A stretch of 64,000 nucleotides of DNA. It comes from Dinoroseobacter sp034111085. GTDB lineage: Bacteria; Pseudomonadota; Alphaproteobacteria; Rhodobacterales; Rhodobacteraceae. Within the stretch, counting starts at the first letter, position 1. Each line of letters begins with the position of its first letter. The DNA lies in contig JAWUXZ010000062.1 of the NCBI GenBank assembly GCA_034111085.1, positions 1 through 64,000 of the forward strand, written 5' to 3'. This document shows, one piece after another, positions 60,057-64,000 of the stretch. Below the pieces are notes generated by a model that was not told the origin of the DNA, ran no database searches, and saw nothing but the letters and a program-made list of their open reading frames with translations. The position numbers and the translations under genes were made by a program.

Positions 60057-62177
60057 TTAGGGCGCGGGCGTCAGACCATTATGTCGAGACAGTTCTGCCA
60101 CATCACTATCGGCTTCAACAGCCGTCATGACGCGGTGAAGATGCTCGACATCTCGCACCTCTACAACCAGCAGAATACGGTAGAAATCGGGTTTTCTGTC
60201 CACGAAATCAAGATTACTGATATTTGCACGTTGCTCGCCAATCAATGTGCATATTCGACCCAGCACACCGGGATCGTTCCCAATCGTAATGTTCAGGCTG
60301 ACGGCATGGGCAGTTGCGTGGCGTCCTGGCTGCCAGTGCAGGTCGACCCAACGCTCCATATCGTCTTCAAACTCGGTCAGGCTTGCGCAATCAATCGTAT
60401 GGACCACAACACCCTTGCCGCGCTGGGTGATGCCGACAATCCGCTCGCCAGGCACCGCCTCACAGCACGTTCCGCGCTCCAGATATTGATCGGGGTCGAG
60501 GCCAAGGACCGCGCGATCTGCATCAATCTCATCGCCCTCCGCCCCGGCCAGATCAGGATAAAGCACTGAAAGAACCTGCCGCGTTGTGACCTCAGCACTG
60601 CCCAACTGAGCCAAGAGTGCCTCTGCATCGCCCACATCCAGTTTCTTGGCCGCTGTGGCGAGCGCTTTGTCCGACACGCGCTTGCCGACGTGCTCGAACC
60701 CTTGGCGTGCCAATTCGCGTCCCAGCTTGATGAACCGTGCGCGATCTTCTTCGCGCAAGGACCGCCGGATCGAGGATTTCGCCCGTCCGGTGGTCACAAT
60801 ATCGATCCAAGTGGCCTGCGGGCGTTGCCCGTCAGCGGTGATGATCTCAACCGATTGTCCGTTGCGCAGCCGTGTCCAGAGCGGCACGCGCAACCCGTCG
60901 ACCTTCGCCCCAACACAACTGTCGCCGATCCGCGTGTGGATCGCATAGGCGTAATCCAGCGGCGTCGCCCCTTTGGGCAGCTTGACCACTTCGCCTTTGG
61001 GCGTGAAGCAGAACACCTGATCGGTGTACATTTCCATCTTCACATGCTCAAGGAACTCGCCGTGATCGTCGCCGTCTACGATGCGGTCGGTCAGCGACTT
61101 TATCCACTCGGCCGGATCAACGGCAAAGGGGTTTTCCTCCTTCACGCCGTCCTTATAGGACCAATGCGCCGCGACGCCTGATTCCGCCACATCGTGCATC
61201 TGAGGCGTGCGGATCTGGATTTCCACCCGCTTGCCATCCCGGCCCGACACCGTTGTGTGGATCGAGCGGTAGCCGTTAGATTTCGGCTGGCTGATGAAGT
61301 CCTTGAACCGGTCCGGTACGGCACGCCACCTTTGGTGAACCGCGCCAAGCACCGCGTAGCATTCGTCTTCGGTCTGAGGAATCACGCGGAATCCGTAGAT
61401 ATCTGATAGGCGCGAGAAGGCTTGTTCCTTCGCCTCCATCTTACGCCAGATTGAATAGGGTTTCTTGGCGCGGCCATAGACCGTTGCCTCAATCCCCTTA
61501 TCGGCGAGTTCTTTTTCGATATCGGCGGTAATCTTGCGCATCACGTCGCCTGTTTCGCGCTGCAACTTCACAAAGCGCCGCATGATCGACGAGCGGCCTT
61601 CTGGATTCAGCACCCGAAATGACAGATCCTCAAGCTCTTCTCGCATCGACTGCATGCCCATACGGCCCGCAAGCGGCGCATATATCTCCATCGTCTCGCG
61701 GGCCTTCTTGACCTGCTTGTCCGGGCGCATGTGGCGAATTGTGCGCATGTTGTGCAAACGGTCAGCAAGCTTTACCAGAATGACCCGCATGTCTTTCGAC
61801 ATCGCCATAAACAGCTTGCGGAAGTTTTCCGCCTGCTTGGTTTCATGACTACTCAATTGCAGATTCGTCAGGTTGGTGACGCCATTGACCAACTCGGCAA
61901 CATCAGATCCGAACTTGGCCGATATCTCTTTGTAAGTAGAGCGCGTGTCTTCCAGCGTGTCATGCAGCAGCGCTGTGATGATCGAGGCATCGTCCAATCG
62001 CTGCTCGGTTAAAAGCGCGGCAACGGCAACGGGGTGCGTAAAGTAGGGCTCGCCCGAATGGCGCGTCTGATCTTCGTGCATCCGGCGGCCATAGTCATAG
62101 GCCGCCGCGATCTTTTCAAAATCAGCGTTTGGATTGTAAGCGCGCACGAGCGTCGCAAGATCGTCAGCGTCGATCAT
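60057..62177 (-). CDS. rsh: Bifunctional (p)ppGpp synthetase/hydrolase (RelA/SpoT homologue)
   Basis: 706 residues, full Rsh layout: HD hydrolase domain (FTHPVAVAALLTEQRLDDAS in pieces, ALLHDTLEDT), synthetase domain (VYGRAKKPYSIWRKMEAKE, SDIYGFRVIPQTEDECYA in pieces, QPKSNGYRSIHTTV), TGS (CFTPKGEVVKLPKGATPLDYAY in pieces) and C-terminal ACT (GVLGRICTLIGEQRANISNLDF in pieces). Alphaproteobacteria usually have this single long Rsh. It controls the stringent response and is next to rpoZ. Confidence 0.96.
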   Translation of the reverse strand: MIDADDLATLVRAYNPNADFEKIAAAYDYGRRMHEDQTRHSGEPYFTHPVAVAALLTEQRLDDASIITALLHDTLEDTRSTYKEISAKFGSDVAELVNGVTNLTNLQLSSHETKQAENFRKLFMAMSKDMRVILVKLADRLHNMRTIRHMRPDKQVKKARETMEIYAPLAGRMGMQSMREELEDLSFRVLNPEGRSSIMRRFVKLQRETGDVMRKITADIEKELADKGIEATVYGRAKKPYSIWRKMEAKEQAFSRLSDIYGFRVIPQTEDECYAVLGAVHQRWRAVPDRFKDFISQPKSNGYRSIHTTVSGRDGKRVEIQIRTPQMHDVAESGVAAHWSYKDGVKEENPFAVDPAEWIKSLTDRIVDGDDHGEFLEHVKMEMYTDQVFCFTPKGEVVKLPKGATPLDYAYAIHTRIGDSCVGAKVDGLRVPLWTRLRNGQSVEIITADGQRPQATWIDIVTTGRAKSSIRRSLREEDRARFIKLGRELARQGFEHVGKRVSDKALATAAKKLDVGDAEALLAQLGSAEVTTRQVLSVLYPDLAGAEGDEIDADRAVLGLDPDQYLERGTCCEAVPGERIVGITQRGKGVVVHTIDCASLTEFEDDMERWVDLHWQPGRHATAHAVSLNITIGNDPGVLGRICTLIGEQRANISNLDFVDRKPDFYRILLVVEVRDVEHLHRVMTAVEADSDVAELSRHNGLTPAP

Positions 62178-62220
62178 AACCGCGCCCTTTCTCGGGCCAG
62201 CTTGGCGCGCAAGGCCGGGA

Positions 62221-62577
62221 TTAACCCTGGCCTTGGGCTTCCATCAAAGCGCGCAGCATTTTTTCTTCTGCTGCTGCATCGTCGTCGGGGCGATCTGCGC
62301 TGCCCGATTCCATCAAAAGCGCCATGGCGTCTTCTTCAGGCTCGTCCACCTCAATCTGGGTCTGGTGGCTTTCGATCATGCGCTCGCGCAGGCCGTCAGC
62401 AGACTGGGTCTCGTCGGCAATCTCACGCAGGCTCACAACGGGGTTCTTGTCGTTGTCGCGGTCAATCGTAATCGCACTGCCTGCGGTGATCTCACGTGCG
62501 CGATGCGCGGCTAGCATCACCAACTCAAAGCGGTTGGGGACTTTATCTACGCAATCTTCAACCGTGACACGGGCCAT
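62221..62577 (-). CDS. rpoZ: RNA polymerase subunit omega
   Basis: 118 residues. MARVTVEDCVDKVPNRFELV and AAHRAREITAG are the family motifs; the C-terminal half is acidic and low-complexity. It stabilises beta' and is needed for ppGpp binding at the omega-beta' site. Placed just upstream of rsh. Confidence 0.95.
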   Translation of the reverse strand: MARVTVEDCVDKVPNRFELVMLAAHRAREITAGSAITIDRDNDKNPVVSLREIADETQSADGLRERMIESHQTQIEVDEPEEDAMALLMESGSADRPDDDAAAEEKMLRALMEAQGQG

Positions 62578-62624
62578 GGGCTACTCCGTTTAAATAAGGG
62601 GCGGATGCTCGAATTCCAAAGCTC

Positions 62625-62653
62625 CAGATACGCCCCTGAAAAGGGATTGACAA
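62625..62653 (-). promoter_or_regulatory. Candidate sigma-70-type promoter of rpoZ
   Basis: Minus strand TTGTCA (62648-62653), 17-nt spacer, TATCTG (62625-62630), giving a leader of about 40 nt before the rpoZ ATG. Matches both hexamers moderately; unverified. Confidence 0.35.
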
Positions 62654-62665
62654 GGGGGCGATCGG

Positions 62666-63250
62666 CTAGAAGGGCACAACATCGGCGGTATCTTCGCGCG
62701 GCAGGTCCGACAACATCTGCGCCACAGTGTGATCCAACAAGGGATGGGTCCAATCGGGGGCGACATCCGCCAAGGGTTTCAGTACAAACCCGCGGTCCTG
62801 CATGCGTGGATGTGGCAAAATAAGCTGGTCTGGTGCCTCGACCATTTGCTGCTCAAGCGTCAGCCCACGCCAAGCGTTTTGCGTTGCTACATTGGGCTGC
62901 ACCAGATCGCCCAGCGCTATCAAATCAAGGTCAATCACGCGCGATGCCCAGCGCACGCCGCGCACACGACCAAGAGTCGATTCGATATTGTGCAGGCGTG
63001 CCAAAACCGCGTCCGCCAGCAAATGCGTTTCAAACCGCACGGCCGCATTGACGAAATCCGGGCCTGAACCTGCGGGAAAAGCCGGACACCGAAACAAGCG
63101 ACTGGCCGCAAAGCCGTCAAACTGCGTTTCAAGCTGTGCTATTGCGGCGCGAACGGCTTGTTCAGGTGTACCCAGCGCCGACAGCAAATTTGCCCCTATT
63201 GCCACGAGAGCAGTAGTTTGCCCTTGCACCAAATGCTTGGCTTCATACAT
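62666..63250 (-). CDS. folK: 2-amino-4-hydroxy-6-hydroxymethyldihydropteridine diphosphokinase
   Basis: 194 residues of HPPK: LVAIGANLLSALG at the start, then AFPAGSGPDFVNAAVRFET, and the Mg/ATP loop RVIDLDLIALGD followed by LPHPRMQDRGFVLKPLADVAP. It pyrophosphorylates 6-hydroxymethyl-7,8-dihydropterin in folate synthesis. The Met at 63250 is used; a few N-terminal residues may be optional. Confidence 0.94.
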   Translation of the reverse strand: MYEAKHLVQGQTTALVAIGANLLSALGTPEQAVRAAIAQLETQFDGFAASRLFRCPAFPAGSGPDFVNAAVRFETHLLADAVLARLHNIESTLGRVRGVRWASRVIDLDLIALGDLVQPNVATQNAWRGLTLEQQMVEAPDQLILPHPRMQDRGFVLKPLADVAPDWTHPLLDHTVAQMLSDLPREDTADVVPF

Positions 63251-63325
63251 ATAACTTACCCCGGAATTTTATACCGCTTTGGCGGCTCGCAATAATTATG
63301 CGATATTACATAGGCGAATGGAATT

Positions 63326-63877
63326 TTGTTTTACAAAGACGACAGATTAGCACTCTTCATCGACGGCGCGAACCTCTACTCTGCCGGCAAGGGTTTGAAT
63401 TTCGACATCGACTACAAGTTGCTGCGGCAAGAGTTTTCCCGCCGTGGCCGTCTTGTTCGGGCCTTCTACTATACGGCTTTGCTGGAAAACGACGAGTATT
63501 CGCCGATCCGCCCGCTTGTCGATTGGCTGAACTATAACGGATACGCGCTCGTGACCAAGCCGGCCCGCGAATATACCGATGCCCAAGGCCGCCGCAAAAT
63601 TAAAGGCAATATGGATATCGAACTGGCGGTCGATGCGTTGGAGCTTGCCCCGTCGATGGATCACGCCGTGATCTTTTCTGGCGACGGCGATTTCAAACCA
63701 CTGATCGCGGCGCTTCAACGCAAGGGCGTGCGTGTGTCGGTCGTCTCGACGATGAAATCCCAACCGCCAATGATCTCGGACGAGCTGCGCCGCCAGGCCG
63801 ATAACTTTATCGAGCTCGACGATTTGCGCGGTGTCATCGGCAGGGTGCCAAAGGATGACGGCGGCTCAGACGACTAA
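63326..63877 (+). CDS. NYN-domain (LabA/DUF88-like) protein
   Basis: 183 residues of the NYN/PIN-like fold: RLALFIDGANLYSAG at the start, KGNMDIELAVDALEL, AVIFSGDGDFKPLIAALQRKG. The aspartates in FIDGAN, MDIE and SGDGDF form the usual metal site, so RNA cleavage is likely. The start is TTG at 63326: the nearby ATG at 63319 is in another frame. Divergent from folK. Its stop overlaps the convergent cytochrome c stop by 4 nt. Confidence 0.88.
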   Translation: MFYKDDRLALFIDGANLYSAGKGLNFDIDYKLLRQEFSRRGRLVRAFYYTALLENDEYSPIRPLVDWLNYNGYALVTKPAREYTDAQGRRKIKGNMDIELAVDALELAPSMDHAVIFSGDGDFKPLIAALQRKGVRVSVVSTMKSQPPMISDELRRQADNFIELDDLRGVIGRVPKDDGGSDD

Positions 63878-64000
63878 GGCGAAAGCCCAGCGCGACGATT
63901 GATCTCGTTGTGCTGGGCAACCGCCTCGTGCGGCCAGGTGCTTTTTATATACCCTAGAACAGCGAGGATTTCAGCGTCGGTCAGCACGTCCTCGAACCCA
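63874..64000 (-). CDS. Cytochrome c (3' end only)
   Basis: 41 codons plus stop, cut by the window edge. The sequence includes EDVLTDAEILAVLGYIKSTWP, the usual C-terminal helix of a class I cytochrome c (the KSTWP box is typical of small exported c-type cytochromes in roseobacters). The heme-binding CxxCH lies outside the window. Stop overlaps that of the NYN gene (CTAA). Confidence 0.75.
   Translation of the reverse strand, partial: GFEDVLTDAEILAVLGYIKSTWPHEAVAQHNEINRRAGLSP

Overview
The window comes from the chromosome of an alphaproteobacterium, almost certainly a marine Rhodobacteraceae (Roseobacter-group) member. The evidence is gene order and family content: a chvI-chvG-hprK-rapZ-EIIA(Man)-ptsH block divergent from pckA, a folK/rpoZ/rsh/pdxJ/acpS/lepB/rnc/era/recO series, class I lysyl-tRNA synthetase, a long methylsuccinyl-CoA-dehydrogenase-like acyl-CoA dehydrogenase, and small families typical of this group (DUF6473, DUF4399, DUF4864, DUF1491, DUF2062). 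No CRISPR array, intact insertion sequence, prophage or rRNA operon is visible. Assignments rest on reading motifs and recalled family patterns; no database search was run.

Layout. 1-2.6 kb: the 3' end of uvrB, then a small lower-GC islet with a secreted HNH nuclease-like gene and a DUF4160/DUF2442 pair. 2.6-14.6 kb: mixed accessory and housekeeping genes (UspA, YdcF, a 763-residue pectate-lyase-like beta-helix protein, two EamA permeases, a Tat-dependent PBP4, lysK, a TerB-like protein, a glycosyltransferase). 14.6-27.3 kb, minus strand: the transcription/translation superoperon, read in order tRNA-Trp, secE, nusG, rplK, rplA, rplJ, rplL, rpoB, rpoC, with an L10-type leader before rplJ, strong hairpins between rplL and rpoB, and a terminator after rpoC. 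Where a tuf gene would normally stand ahead of tRNA-Trp only scraps of EF-Tu coding sequence remain, and the tRNA itself departs from consensus. 27.6-33 kb: lipoprotein, M48 peptidase, DUF898 membrane protein, parC. 33-39.9 kb: SH3 protein, SDR, HIG1-type protein, cobalamin adenosyltransferase, etfBA, DUF6473, 3-hydroxybutyryl-CoA dehydrogenase, acyltransferase.

39.9-46.4 kb: regulatory PTS proteins (HPr, EIIA-Man), RapZ, short HprK and the ChvG/ChvI two-component system, divergent from gluconeogenic pckA. 46.4-48.9 kb: modABC molybdate importer. 48.9-53.2 kb: TSUP exporter, methylsuccinyl-CoA-dehydrogenase-like enzyme, NAD-dependent reductase, META protein. 53.2-63.3 kb, mostly minus strand: recO, DUF1491, era, rnc, lepB, acpS, an exported protein, a probable overlooked 54-codon gene, pdxJ, DUF2062, rsh, rpoZ and folK. 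The right edge holds a NYN-domain nuclease gene and the 3' end of a cytochrome c gene.

Functionally the window joins core information processing, envelope and cell-cycle genes, and a carbon/redox set (ETF, hydroxybutyryl-CoA dehydrogenase, methylsuccinyl-CoA-dehydrogenase-like enzyme, B12 adenosyltransferase, PEPCK) that fits an ethylmalonyl-CoA-pathway heterotroph. I found no convincing new multi-gene system. The most notable observations are the decayed tuf locus with its unusual tRNA-Trp, the small ORF between pdxJ and its neighbour, the recurrent 4-nt antiparallel stop-codon overlaps, and the long inverted repeat near 12.8 kb.
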